Assembly: GCA_900074885.1 (NCBI GenBank)
Contig: FJUW01000012.1
Location: 310,001 to 374,000 of the forward strand
Origin: Rhynchosporium graminicola
Taxonomy: Eukaryota; Ascomycota; Leotiomycetes; Helotiales; Ploettnerulaceae
Direction: 5' to 3'
DNA: 64,000 nt
The notes under the pieces are model-generated. The model was given only the letters and a program-made list of their open reading frames with translations. It was not told where the DNA came from and did not search any database. The translations under genes were made by a program, and so were the position numbers. This document shows, piece after piece, positions 46,680-58,730 of the stretch. Position 1 is the first letter of the stretch, and every line of letters starts with the position of its first letter.

Positions 46680-48250
46680 TAATAGTAGGGAAACGCGGTA
46701 AAAGAGCTACGCCGAAGATACTACTATCGTCGGAATCGTTATCCTTCTTCTTTCTACTACTAGTCTTCTTCTTATCAGTCTTACTCTCTCCCTCCTTCTT
46801 CTTCAGCTATTCGGCATACGGGATCCACTTCTTTCCAGACTTCTCCTCAAACTCCTTCTTCTTCTGCTTATTAATAATAAAATAGTTCTCTAGAGTATAC
46901 TTTAGCGACGTCTATTTACAGTGCTTACAAGTCGGCCTAGTTTAATCTTTATTAGCCGGCTTAGTAGCTCCTCCGCCGCTTCCTTTCTTAGGTATAGACT
47001 TATTACTATATAGAGCTTAACCTACTATCTTTCCAGTAGAGTCACTCGCTCTTACCTCGTTAGTAATATCTTCGATCAAACTGACCAAAGTCACTCCTGA
47101 TTTAGCCTTCTCGGTCGTATCTAGGTTATTACTAGAAGAAACTCTCAAGAGAGAACGTTATCTTTCAGCCTATATAGGCCACTTCTCTGAAACTACAGCA
47201 ATAAATATGATTAGATACTATACCGGAGGTAGAGCTATTATCAAAGTCTCTAATTTAATAATCGAGAGCTTAAAAGCGATAATAAACTTCTCCAGGGAGT
47301 TGAAATCGTTATACTAGAGCTTAACGTAATCTTATATAGCATTATACACTAGTATATTACTACCTCCTTCGTACTACGCCTATAAAGCCTCCTATATATC
47401 CAATACGGTGGTTTTACTAGTTGTATACGCGAGAGGTCCGGCCTTACAATTCAACGTGATTACTAGCTTCATTTGACTCTCTCCAGACTCCCAATCTTAC
47501 TACTTCTTAAGGGTTTTATCATCGACCTCGTCATCCTATTCGTCTACCTCTTTAGGCACGTAGTCACGAGATTTAACGTTAAGAAACTTGCTAATTCTAT
47601 TAGTTTTAGTAATATTCAGTACCTTATCTCTCCATTCCGTATAGTTCTCTCCTCCCTTAAGCTTATAGCCGTCTACCAAGTTCAAAGACATAGAGCTACT
47701 CATCTTCTTACGTTTATACGGCTCTAGCGTAATCGCAGTAATAAGTTCCGATTCCAGGTCTTCCGGATCCTCTAGATAGTCCTGGGACGTCGAATTAGCG
47801 TCTATAGGGGGTAAATCGGGTATGTTTTAAGTCCTAGGGACTTGGGTGGGTTCCGGCGCTAGCGCGGAAAACTCTGCACCTCGAGATACGACAATTTCGG
47901 AATCGTCGACTTTGACTACTATACGAGTACGAGTATTAAGTACTATACGGCTTATTTATAGTATCTCTTTAATAGAGCTGGAGTTATCGGAGTACACTTC
48001 TTCGACTTCTTCTAATAATAGCGTAGGTGCGACAGCTAAAGAACTCTCTCCACTAGCACTCTGCGCGACTATATTTACTATAGAAAGACGCGCCAGTTTG
48101 ACTAACTATACGCGTATACTATACCTTAATCGGAAGCTCGCAACTTGAATCTCTACCCTTTTAGTACTAAGAAACAGTTCGACGCTTACTATCAAGAATC
48201 ATAGTACTACTGCTTCTTTAAGTACTACTCTACTTCTGGCTATCGGGGCT
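46680..48250 (-). pseudogene. copia gag region (dead)
   Basis: Between the 5' LTR and the protease, the minus strand encodes a Lys/Glu-rich polypeptide broken by many TAG codons. A CKHC sequence near 46925 marks the zinc-knuckle of the nucleocapsid; its second half appears mutated. A Lys/Ser/Asp-rich linker (KKKTSSRKKKDNDSDDSS, about 46790-46735) connects it to the protease. Confidence 0.7.
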
Positions 48251-48257
48251 CATAACC

Positions 48258-48435
48258 TATCGAAGGGTTACGTTGATCTTCAGAGTAAGGCATAGAGTAG
48301 TTGAATGATATTAGTTGCATTGCAGTACTAATTACTATAGAGAGTCGACAGAAGATATTATCTAGGAATATCCGCACGGACCATGCACGTGACTACAGTC
48401 ACCTGATCCATGCCAAGACCCATATCCTCGCAACA
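48258..48435 (-). repeat. 5' LTR of the copia element
   Basis: 178 bp, colinear with the 3' LTR with about 8 differences, mostly G/A and C/T. It should hold the element promoter, reading leftwards. Its right border is the TSD TCTTG. Confidence 0.92.
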
Positions 48436-48440
48436 TCTTG

Positions 48441-51191
48441 TCAAATCGAGATGCAAGATAGATATCACGTGGAATCTGGGTATCTGGGTATTATTGGATA
48501 CCAAATATCGTTCGGCGTCCTAATTGCTGCTATTGGCACTTATGATACTGTGTACTTAGTTCCTGCGCATGGTCGCAAAGTGTGAATCTGCAGTTCTCTC
48601 CTCATGCTGCTTCTTTACACGTGAATATGTTAAATGTGAGCTGCAGTGGCTGAAGATTGACTGCTGCTTTCTCTTCCTCGGTATTTTCTCGCGATCCTCG
48701 CATTGACATGATTTCTTCATGTAGTGGACTCCTCTTTACGACCTTTTGGTTGACAGGCGGTTATAATGTCACTTCGGCCTTCCACCTGCAGGCTATAGCT
48801 CTTCAACGTACGAATCGTAACTACGGATGAATTTTTCCTGACTATAGCTTAGCATCCTTCTCTGCTGATCGGCTAGTGAGAGTGTTTCCAGTTTCTATTT
48901 GCTTGCATGAAGACACCTTTGTCAAATTTCCCTTCTTCCAGCTCTGGTTATTTTGGTCAAATTTTCGGGTGCAGCAAACCTCTTCTTAGGGTGGATTTTT
49001 CCAGCTCGAATTATTGTGGGAAACTTCTTGGGCGTGCTCCTTCTAGGCACGCACATGTGGTTGATCTCATTGGTCAAGGGGGGAACAGCAAGGGTCTGAA
49101 AAGCCCAGAATCAGCAGCCATATTATTCAGCCAACACCAGAGAAAAATTCTTCTATTTTGAATTCTGATGAAGCCTTAGAAGGATGAGTGGGCTCCAAGC
49201 CCTTCAATACTCAAACAATGAAGCTCCAAACATTTACAATGCAGAAAACAATAAACCGAAGGCATGCAACTTACCTCGCCGTTCGCAACAATCAGAATGA
49301 GCATGTACGACCGCGTGACATCAGTCTGGGAATATCAAAGCAAATGATTTGAGATAGTTAATGTAAGAGATTTCTCTGGGAATCGGATACTATTTAGCTT
49401 TTTGCACGTTTCCATAATCCTCAAGAGGCATATCTGTCTCAATACTTGCTTGAAGTTGTGTGCGGCTACCTGCAAATAGAGCACATACTTTACCGCAGCT
49501 AGTGGCGTGTGCTTCACCGATGCAGATGTAAACACAATGAGACAGAGAGTAGTTGAGAAATAGAGAGGAGCTAGTAAGCGAGGTCCAAAGTAAACAGTCC
49601 CTAAAAATGCCCGAGATGGAAATGGTGAATACTGCCAAAGAGAGATCAAAAGAAATATAAAGAAGATTTGATCCTATCAAGATTATGAAGTAACTAATCT
49701 GCCTACAGCTAGAATCGGGACTCTGGATCACACGTCGCGAATCACATAATCCGTGAGAGTTTGCCTTGCGCGACCACCAACTCTGCGTGTAAATCTTCTT
49801 ATGCACAACTTACGAATGGAGGGATGCGGCAATTGTTTTATTCTAGCCTTTCGAGTCACGGTCGTAGCCGATCACTGGCCACCAGAAAATTATAACCTCG
49901 AACCCTAGATAAGTCTGACAAGTAGTCTACTTTTCCCCTCCCTTCCGTAGCCCGGCTCTGGCATAAGAGATCTGGCGTAGCCATTGCCCCTTCTAAGACC
50001 AGTAAGACGAGGTTGAGCTAGCCCTAGGAAGCAGCCTTTGAGAGTGTCGTCTTCTTTGAGTGATGAGTTTGAGCTAATCCGTAGTAAGTAGGGGAGGGGG
50101 GCATAAGCGAACCACAGGGGATGTTTACTTGTTACAGTCAGCTCCGACTGACAATGTATAAACTATTATTTCATACCAAAAACCCCCCTTTATTAAGGCT
50201 GTATACACTTACTATTATAACCTCCAAGAAGAAGAAGAAGAAAATGATAGATTTATCAATCTTTATGATTAGAGTAAACTAGAAATCTGATCTGGTATTT
50301 AGAGCTATTTCGTGTCGTGAGTTAGGGCAAAACTTAGCGATTCACTGTCATTGAGCTTCGAGAGCTTGTGAGGCACGCCTTGGTATAAGAGTCTAAAGCT
50401 AGACAAGTAACGCTACTAGTCACTAAATTTATACTCTAGCTATACTCTATTGGCTTTAAACAAAGAGATAGATCCCTGCTTGTTCATAATCTTGATCAGA
50501 TTTAGGTAAGGTAGTAGTTCTTGAAGTGTTGACTAGGGGTTCCGGTAGGGAATACGTGCTTATGCATTATGAATTGACAAGTACTCTACGACGCGTCGGA
50601 ACATATCTTCTGATTTTCCCAGACAACGTCATTAGATCCATTGGAAGGCTACAGGAATTAGTATCTCGACAAGCTCGCACCTGCTGTGTTATCGTTGAAT
50701 AACGATAGCATAATGTAGAACAAGGGCGTGCAAATTTATTCGTGGTCGGAGCATAGAAACATAAAGCCTTTTTTTTTTAAGAAGCAACCTGGAATTCAAG
50801 TTTAAAATTGCGAAAATAAGGCCTAATATATATGAATTCATACTTCAAAGTCTTCTACCTATTGGTCGACTTTGTCAGTGACGATTTCAGGTGGTAGAGT
50901 TGCGGCACAGGAGACGGATTTACTACAATTGGACCGAGAAGTTGGAAATTCTACATTGTATCGTGATGTCGATATCACTCAATTGCAACGTCGTTATAAA
51001 GGTAAAGAAAACCGAAATAGGCTGAGAGAAAATCAAAGATCAAGTTTCTTTGAAAGCATCAAGCTCACCGAGCATAGCAAGTGGTATAATAATACAAAGC
51101 AATAAAACTCCCCCTATCAGAAGATCTTCCCATCTACGAAATGAACCCTTTCCCATCCTTCAATAGTCAAAATAATACACCAGGCAATCCT
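48441..51191. other. Gene-poor tract right of the copia element
   Basis: No gene is supported. Frames at 48907-49161 (plus) and 49335-49806 (minus) lack motifs, and the latter begins without ATG. A G-rich run (GTAGGGGAGGGGGGCATAAG, near 50087) resembles in style the G-runs at 15200, 16850 and 16920. The frame 50872-51105 (plus) reads QETDLLQLDREVGN and has no ATG at its start; it might be an exon relic but has no partner. AAGAAGAAGAAGAAG lies at 50227-50241. Confidence 0.4.
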
Positions 51192-53625
51192 TTACGCCCC
51201 AGCAGCAACACAAGCATACTGTTGTTTCTTGCACGCAGCAAGATCGAAGCCTTGAGCACCCTTATTCGAAGAATTCGCGCAAGCATTAAATTGCACATCG
51301 CACGATCGTTGAACGGCCGCGGATTTTGCAGTGAAGGTGTTTCCTTTGACGGCGAATGGACGGGCAGCGTCGCCGGAGTTGGTGATTTCTGGAGCGGAAA
51401 TTCCTCCGAGCGCGGTAGTAGTGCCAGTTGATAAAGTAATTGAGGAGCTGGTTTTTGAGCTCGCAATTGTCATGGTAGCATTTGGAAAGAGCTTGGAGGC
51501 GATGGTTGGAGCGGCGATATTCGGGGTTGCTGTTGCGGAAGGAGCATCGACGTAGACCTTTGCGGTCACGATAGCGCATTCACTTTCAACTGCCTTGGTG
51601 ACAATTGCTTCTGCTTCTCCTAGAGTTGGACTAGTTTGAGAAGCTTGGAGAGTGATTGTGACGGTAAGTTCTGAGAGGACACTACCTGTGACCGACGCAG
51701 TCGGTGGCGCAGTGACCGTTGCGGTAATCTACAAGGTTAGCTTATACCTTTCAGTCTAGGTCATGAGAACTTACGGTTTCTGGAGCAGGTGGTGCCAAAG
51801 CGCTGATTGCCACATTTCCGCACTTCTGTCTTTGGGAGGTACAGTCCCTGTAGGAGAAACCAGGGCCGGAAAAGCTGATACACTTCTTCCATTGGTGACC
51901 ACAAGCAGCGGCACAAGCGGATGGGAAATCATCGAAGACATCGCCAATCACGATGAAGGAGTTACCTTTCTTGTCAACAGCAGGTGGAAGACCACCAAGC
52001 GAGAAGACGAATTTGAAAAAGGTCTTGATAACAACAACCTTGTGGACGATCACAACAGGGGTCTGTTTGCCACTGTTGATATTTGCTTTTCCGGTGAAGG
52101 CTGGTTTAACATTATTGGCTTTCTTAGTTGTCTCGACTGCGACTATTGAAGGTGCGAGGGTTGCTTTGGCGGTAGTGGTTGCTTGAACAGCAATGGGCTT
52201 CGTGGCGTCCTTGATATTGTTGTTACCCTTGCCTTTTCCTCCATTCTGTTGGCCTCCATTACCTCCATTATCGTTGCCCTTGCCATTCCCCTTCCCGCCA
52301 TTTCCACCGTTTCCAGCAATTGTTGTTGTTTGCGCAATAGTACTGTTCTGAAATGGTGCTACCGTAGCGAAACTCTTCTTTGATGCTTTGCCAGCATTAC
52401 CACCCTGACCTTTCCGAGTCTTTTTCGTGGCGGAGGTGGACTCCGCCTTTGATGGAGAAACGGCACCTGAAGACGTTTTGACGGCATTCGCTTTGCTGGA
52501 CTTGGTTTCAGCTTTGGAGCTCGAAGCAATTCTGGAGCTTGGAGCAGCTGAACCGCCATTATTTCCGCCATTGTTAGCTTCGTTGTTTCCTGCATTGTTG
52601 CCCCCGTTGGCTCCACCGACGGATCCAGCGGCTCTAACGGTAAACTTGGTGCAGTCGTCTTGTCCTCCACGTTGAGCGACAGGCATGAGAACAGGCTGAT
52701 GGTTGGCAGCAGCTGTGATGGTGCACAATCTGTAATTTCCAGCCTTAAGCCCACCAGTGACTGTAGCAGACAAAAGTCCTTTTCCATTCCCAGCATCATT
52801 GATGCCCTTGAAGAAGACAAATTGAGTGGGGTCCAGGGGCTTTTTTGGGTTCAAAGAGTTGCCTGTGTCTTGCACAGTTACATGGACGTGGCCCACGATT
52901 TTCCCATTCTGGAGGAACTGAGGACTGGAATAGTAAGTCGAAGCCGCGTTTGTGAAGGTACCTGGAACCAGGTTGCTCATTTGGACTTCGATCTTGAAAG
53001 TCGTTTTCTCGACGATACTGTTGTCGCCTGACTCAGGAAAGACGATTATTGCGGAAACCATGTTCTTTTTGGATGGAAGGTCACCCATAGCTAAAGAGGT
53101 CAGTATCGCAAATGTGAAAGATTTTGCCATTTATTCTTGTGACTTACGGATTCCATTGCAAGAGCCCGCAAGTACTTGGAGCCCATTTGTCAAGGTCTTC
53201 CCTGAACAGATGTTGATGAAGTTGCTATTTGAAGTTTTGGACGCGGATTGTCCAGGGTTTTGTTTCCCGTTCACACTACCATCTTTGGATGAGCCTGTTT
53301 GAATAGCGTTGGCTAGTAGTGTAAGTCCGCTTGCGTCGTCGTCCTCGTCGTCCTCGTCGTCATCGCCATCGTCATCGTCGTCGTCTTCGTCCTCGTTGTT
53401 GTTATTATTTTTGTTGTTATTCCCTTTTTTGCGATTGACCTTGTTCTGACGTCTGTGGAATTGAGCATGGGTACGTCTTGATGGATCGCGGATAGATAGG
53501 CGCTCTAGGACACCATGCATATGTCTTGTGTCCAAATGGCTACTTTTCAGATGCTTCGTGTCAAAGACAGACCGGCAATCGATCATGCTGGTTAATGCCA
53601 GTATTAATACAGCAGGGACCAACAT
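51192..53625 (-). CDS. Large secreted fungal protein, Asp-rich, Gly/Asn repeats, Cys-rich ends
   Basis: Three exons (53625-53148, 53090-51775, 51728-51192) give 776 residues; introns of 57 and 46 nt have GTAAGT donors. It starts with a signal peptide (MLVPAVLILALTSMIDC). Next come a basic segment and an Asp/Glu run (about residues 77-99, near 53400-53325). A globular module follows: NICSGKTLTNG, GSCNGIPMGDLPSKKNMVSA, FKIEVQMSNLVPGTFTNA, then YRLCTITAAANHQPVLMPVA. I know this module from secreted ascomycete proteins often mislabelled ribosomal protein s17. After it lie Gly/Asn- and Ser/Thr/Lys-rich repeats, a Cys module (PSACAAACGHQWKKC), a Thr-rich mucin-like stretch and a C-terminal Cys module (RSCDVQFNACANSS, DLAACKKQQYACVAAGA). 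It is most likely an extracellular or wall-associated protein; no enzyme motif is seen. Confidence 0.85.
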
Positions 53626-55158
53626 GGTGTCGGTTGGTAGGGTAAATTAATAAGCTTGATATCGAAAATTTTCAATGGTCCGGCCTGGCATGAAGTTGTG
53701 GATTACAAGTAATGAGCGACACAGTCGGAGAAGAGAAAGAATAATAGGTCAGTGAAAAAGAATGTAGCAGGCAAGCACGCACGAGAGAACGTAGGTCGAA
53801 AAGATCGATAAGGAAGCCAGACTTGGCTGGGCGCCATAAGTACTTATACCATCAGCCTCTTTAAGAAGGAAATGAATACGACGTCAACCCTACCGTTGAT
53901 CGCCTTCGAAACATCCACAAAATACTGACAGACCTCTCAACACAGGTTATTGGTATAGCCCTCCAAGCCTTGGTGCTTCGTGCCACTTATTGCGGAGGTT
54001 TTAGCGACGAGGAATTAGACGCAGAAATGAGAAACGACAAGGTAGAAGAAGCGAGCAAAGCCATCCCATCAACAACAGATGGCAGGATCATGCGAAGCAG
54101 CTTACTAGGCCTTCTAAGGTCAACCCATAAGCCGTACAGCTGCGACGTGTAGTGTCGCTGAATATGCATCACGTAAGGAAGCACAGGGTACGAAAGGATC
54201 TGAGACGATCCCTTCGCTAAACGGCTCAGAGAACCGGCTTGGTGTCGAAACATGAGGTCGTTCGTATTCAGCCCCTTTCCAGCATCTCGCTAAACTGCAA
54301 AGAGTAAACTACATGAAGTGAAAGTGAAAGCAGTATGATGCTGCGCATAGCGAGAATGTATGCTGGAATTAATCTAAACAGACTACGATGTGTAGGAAAA
54401 ACAATCGTTCATCGCTGAAGTTGTCCTGAGATGCGCAACTTGCTACTTACAAAGTAGGATGGGCCGCTGTGTTGGGCGCTTATAATCTCTTATCCCATCG
54501 CCCCTGATAGGGTTTCATCTGGAATCATTCGGCTAGGCTCAAAACAAAATCCTAGGGGCTACGGATGAACACCCCTATACGATCAAGCTTTGCTGATATG
54601 AGATTCATTGGATGAAAACCGACTGTCACCAACACATCAAAGCTTGAGAGAGGTTTCGAAATGGGCTTCATCTGTTGTGCAGCTGAATTGAATGTTTCGC
54701 AACCAGATAAGCCAGCCAGTGGGTATGCTGGCTGCCGACTTCATGCCGGTTGCCAGCACAAATCGTTAGAACGCGAAGAGAGCTCCGACCCGAGCCCAAT
54801 CTATAAGTTTATTGCGTGAAATCGGATTTGAACTCATATGACAGAAAATCTGGTTTAGATCGCGTTTCTGTCGCGAAGTTACGTTGCGACATTCTTGATA
54901 TGATGGGAAATTCACGTGATCAGACTTCCAGCTCTAAAATTTCTTAGCGTCATTGTTCTCGAGATGCAGTCCGGCAATAAAGCCTCGAATCAGCAAAGTC
55001 ACAAAAGCTGATCAACCACAACGGCAAGCTATCTGATTCCAAAAATCCTCTCTCCTATCTGTACGATACCACGCGATTCATCGTCTCTCTCAACTGCGCT
55101 CTGCGGAAGGCAATCAGGACAGGACTGCGCAGGCGATAATTCACAGATATCATAGAAG
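53626..55158. other. Divergent intergenic between secreted protein and TIM17
   Basis: This contains the upstream regions of both flanking genes. Two overlapping opposite frames (53970-54253) show no motif. I see no repeat and no structured RNA. Confidence 0.45.
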
Positions 55159-55863
55159 ATGGATCATACTCGAGACCCATGTCCTTGGGTAGCATTGAAT
55201 GATTTTGGAGGAGCTTTCTGTATGGGGGTACGTGCTGTGTCACTTCTGCCAGTTATGCGGCGTCTATTCGAGCCCTCTGGAGTTGCAACAGTCTCTTCCC
55301 CTATTTACACCTTGCTCACCTTTTGGATTACAGGGAATTGGAGGAGCAGTATGGCACGGTGTGAAAGGCTTTCGAAACTCGCCCTATGGAGAAAGGCGGA
55401 TTGGTGCCCTCACAGCAATCAAGGCGCGAGCACCAGTGCTAGGAGGCAACTTTGGAGTTTGGGGAGGACTGTTTTCGACGTTTGATTGTGCAGTCAAGGG
55501 AATAAGGAAGAAGGAGGATCCATACAATGCCAGTATGTGCCTGGACTTAAGCCTCGAGTTTGGACATGGGAGACAATGGTGCTAACAACTGGACAGTCAT
55601 TGCAGGTTTCTTCACTGGAGGCGCTCTTGCGGTACGTGGAGGATACAAGGCTGCGAGAAATTCGGCCATTGGATGTGCTTGCTTGTTGGCGGTTATTGAG
55701 GGTGTAGGAATTGGATTTCAGAGAATGATGGCTGAGAATACTCGTTTAGAGGTATGCTTCGGTTCCTTCCCATAATGCGGCACTTGCTAACCTTTTTCCC
55801 CAGGTACCTCAACCTCCTCCCCCAGCAGAGACTGGTGCTACTGGCTTCCCAGCTGTTGCATAA
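55159..55863 (+). CDS. TIM17: Mitochondrial import inner membrane translocase subunit Tim17
   Basis: Tim17 is the core of the TIM23 presequence translocase in the inner mitochondrial membrane. Four exons (55159-55227, 55334-55532, 55597-55751, 55804-55863) give 160 residues, the usual size, and all intron phases close. The N-terminus [20 protein letters not shown] carries the conserved DPCPW and acidic residues. [34 protein letters not shown] with [12 protein letters not shown], and [16 protein letters not shown] are the family signatures. They span four short Gly-rich membrane segments. The two conserved Cys that form the disulphide in Tim17 (CPW and FDCA) are present. The C-terminus is a Pro-rich tail ([11 protein letters not shown]). 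Confidence 0.97.
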
Positions 55864-57077
55864 TTTCGAGATAATACCCAATCCTTGCGCTATCCGTCCT
55901 CTATGGTACTCCATCACTCTACTCTTTCGTCCTTAGCCAAAAGAGGCTGGGATTCCTGTATATTTGTTTGGCTACGTCCCACGTCTGTTTGTGTCTGCAT
56001 AGCTGGTGGTGTCCTGTACATCTTGAAACTCTCGGCGCTGGTTGGTTGACGAATGATAATAATTACGATACTGGTCGCGCTGGTTTCTGTGAATTCGCTA
56101 GCATGGTGGGGATCTCCATCTTTTGAAGGTCGATGCCAACCCCTTTTGATCTTGTTCCTCTGGCGATGCGGCCCAAGTCATGTAGGTAATCTCCGTTTCT
56201 CTCCTAATACTCTTTGTTGCACATCGCAAATATGCACGTCATGGGAAAAAGCGGTGCTTGTCCAACGTCCCGGAAGGCAAAGCTGTCAACCACGGGCTCA
56301 GAACATTTTGTCCTCTTTTTGCTGCAAATATCCGTCGGTAGTTCTCTAGCGGGATGCTTGGTGCCACTAGCCGAGCAAAGGTTCGTGCAAATGGAAATCT
56401 GTGGTAAGTCAGTGTAGTGGGTTTTAGTACCAGGTATTGTACAGACTTTGAATATGCAGCTAAGAGCGGCTTGGGGATCAAACATTTTGGTCTTTGTCCT
56501 GTAGTTGGCCGCGGGAGCGCTCGTTTTTCGTGTTTAGCCGAAAAGGTGTGCGGGTTGCCTTCTTTCAATTACTCGCTTATCTAGGTTCATGAAGGTACGA
56601 ATATCATTCCGTATACGTCTTTTTGTCACTAAGAATGCGTCTTTGTAGCGATTCGATGGCTACTAGAGCGTGGTTGAGCGTGGCTGAGCGGAGCGGCATC
56701 GCGCTCAAGTATCGACTGAGTCTGAAGGAGGCCGAGCCAATGCGGAAAGCAAAAAGTTTGATCTGTGCTATTGTGATGGGCATCTTGCTGCATTGATGAC
56801 CATACTGCTTCCTCAAAATGCAAGCTAGAAGACACTGCTGAAGTGTCTGCATGTTTGTGCTCGTTCTTGATCGGTCGATTCATTGTAGGTAATCATGTCG
56901 GAGAAGCCTCACTCTTTTCAAGGTAGAGTCGGAACTGCTGATCCCAATTATCTGATTTGGCTTGTCTGAACTCGTATACCCCTCATCTACCTATGTCCCT
57001 TCTAGTCATCTCTTACTTCACGGCATGACTTCACTGATCAGATCCTCTAATAGCCCATCCAAAATTCCGACATTCTC
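55864..57077. other. Intergenic, no gene seen
   Basis: This is the 3' flank of TIM17. Frames at 56053-56568 on both strands have no recognisable motif and no splice partners. No repeats seen. Confidence 0.4.
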
Positions 57078-57479
57078 CTACAGCTCCCTATCTCTACTCC
57101 TGCTAATGACCGAATAGCTTGACAACCCTCGCACGACACCAGTACGAGAACCATCCTCTTTACTCCTCTCTTGGGCCAGTATCTCATCCGGCACCGCTAG
57201 GCCAGCCGTCAGGTCATGCTTCAGAATTCCCAGTGCAATAAGATGATCTCTGAGCATGAAACGCTTTAGGCTCGGGGTGGCACTTAGGTCGTCCAGTTTA
57301 AAGGGAGAGCCAGGAGGTATGGACGGACTCTTGCAACATCTTTGTTCAAATATTTCGATTTGTAGGCGTAATCCTTCAAGAGGCACGGCTTGATTCATGT
57401 CTTTGATAAGAGCAAGTCTTGCGTCTTCATTGTAGAATATTATGTTCTTTACCATGATGGGGAATTGCGGATTGGTCAT
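57078..57479 (-). CDS. Hypothetical protein, 133 residues
   Basis: Single frame from ATG at 57479, beginning MTNPQFPIMVKNIIFYNED. It has a regular mix of hydrophobic and charged residues (LEGLRLQIEIFEQRCC, SLKRFMLRDHLIALGILKHD) that reads like a helical folded protein, and a Ser/Arg-rich C-terminus. No signal peptide, membrane helix or known motif. It could be a chance open frame; length and composition favour a gene only slightly. Confidence 0.4.
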   Translation of the reverse strand: MTNPQFPIMVKNIIFYNEDARLALIKDMNQAVPLEGLRLQIEIFEQRCCKSPSIPPGSPFKLDDLSATPSLKRFMLRDHLIALGILKHDLTAGLAVPDEILAQERSKEDGSRTGVVRGLSSYSVISRSRDREL

Positions 57480-58730
57480 TCTTATCGCCTCTTCTTACAA
57501 TCACAACAACCCCTTATAATATATCAGATTCCATAAACCCTAGTAAGCGCAAGTACCAGGAGTCATGTCGATTTCTGCGTGTAGGCTACTTATTCCTCAC
57601 TCGAAGTTCTTGGTGGGGTAGAAAATCAGACGTTGGGAGGAAAATTAGTGAGTATGAGAGGTAGCTACATCTATAGGAGGCCTAGGAGAGCCTGGATAGA
57701 CTTTTGAAGAAGGAAGTGAAGCCGAGACATCAACTAGCACAATAATCTAGTGTAGACAGAGCCTTCCAGTTACACGGAAGTGCAGTCTGGACAATGGGTT
57801 TTGCACACACAGACAACTTGTAAGTAGAGAACATTGAAAATAAACTCCCCCCAAGCTAGAGAATGTAGTATTTTTAGTATTGACTTTGATGTGTTTATTC
57901 ACGAGACTGCTTCGACTTGCGGCTGGTGTAGAGATCAAGCGATAAATTTAGATTTCGTGAATACCTTGGACTATTCTTTGCGCAAAGCTATACATTGTTT
58001 CCATGGCTGATCATCAGTTCTGTATCTTCTGTCGTAGTTTTCTGACCTTGAATCTATGCAAGCTCAGGCCTTACCAGAAACGAATAATTTTGCCGATCTC
58101 GAATATGAGGTTCAGTTTGCGTGAGATGGTTTGTCACTTTCCCGACACACAACACATGCATGTGGCGTACTATCAACATGTCCCTTGGCTTTATGCAAGA
58201 TACTATTCATATCTTCTCAGATAGTTCGTTTAAATAGTTTAGCTCATGAGATTAGGCCAAAGCCACGATAGAACCCCCCACGCAATCCGTAGACGATGAC
58301 TTCCACAACTTACAATTCCAAGGTAATTAGTAATCATTACACTGCTGGAAAGTGTTATCAATTGATTTGTCGGTGTCCGCTAATATTTGTTCCCCCTTTC
58401 AATTCTTGCACTTATTATTATATGTCGTGCTAGATTACAAATTCACAATCCTATTACCCCGCCTTTCGGCAGGTCATCATTGGTAGAATCGAGTATGTCT
58501 AGCATTCACGATTACTTTCAAACGTGTCTTACGAAAGTACTTAGTTGTCCTGAAATCCGCCTCTTTCGCCATATTACCTAGGTAGAATCGATCCACTTTC
58601 GCCCTTTCTTCTTGTGTGAAAAATCTCAACTGCTAGTTGGAGATCCCAGACATTTACATTGAGCCGAATTTATCTACACCTCCGCAACACTTCCTCCCCG
58701 GCATTACATCTCAGAAGCCCTCAATAGAAA
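57480..58730. other. Intergenic before the MDR reductase gene
   Basis: No gene is supported. A C/T-rich tract and clustered CTCC/CACTT words (58590-58700) near the right end are the likely promoter of the next gene. The frame 58003-58224 is without motif. Confidence 0.4.

Larger units (their letters stand above)
42881..48435 (-). mobile_element. Full-length Ty1/copia LTR retrotransposon, RIP-inactivated
   Basis: The element is 5555 bp, bounded by 178-bp LTRs and the 5-bp duplication TCTTG (42876-42880 and 48436-48440). Transcription runs leftwards: gag to the right, then protease, integrase, reverse transcriptase and RNase H, the copia order. Next to the 3' LTR is a purine tract (AGAGGGGTG on the minus strand, 43059-43067), the polypurine primer. 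Next to the 5' LTR, GGTTATGAGCCCCG on the minus strand is in the primer-binding position. Many internal stops are TAG where Gln (CAG) is expected, and TA dinucleotides are in excess. This fits C-to-T changes in CpA context, i.e. RIP. The two LTRs differ at about 8 of 178 positions, 7 of them transitions. No intact protein remains. Confidence 0.93.

Noticed and set aside
49335..49806. Hydrophobic minus-strand frames of 104 and 138 codons
   Set aside because: The longer one begins with a non-ATG codon, the two overlap in different frames, and neither has a recognisable pattern.
49860..49915. Possible tRNA T-arm (GGGTTCGAGG on the minus strand)
   Set aside because: No matching acceptor, D-arm or anticodon stem could be drawn around it.
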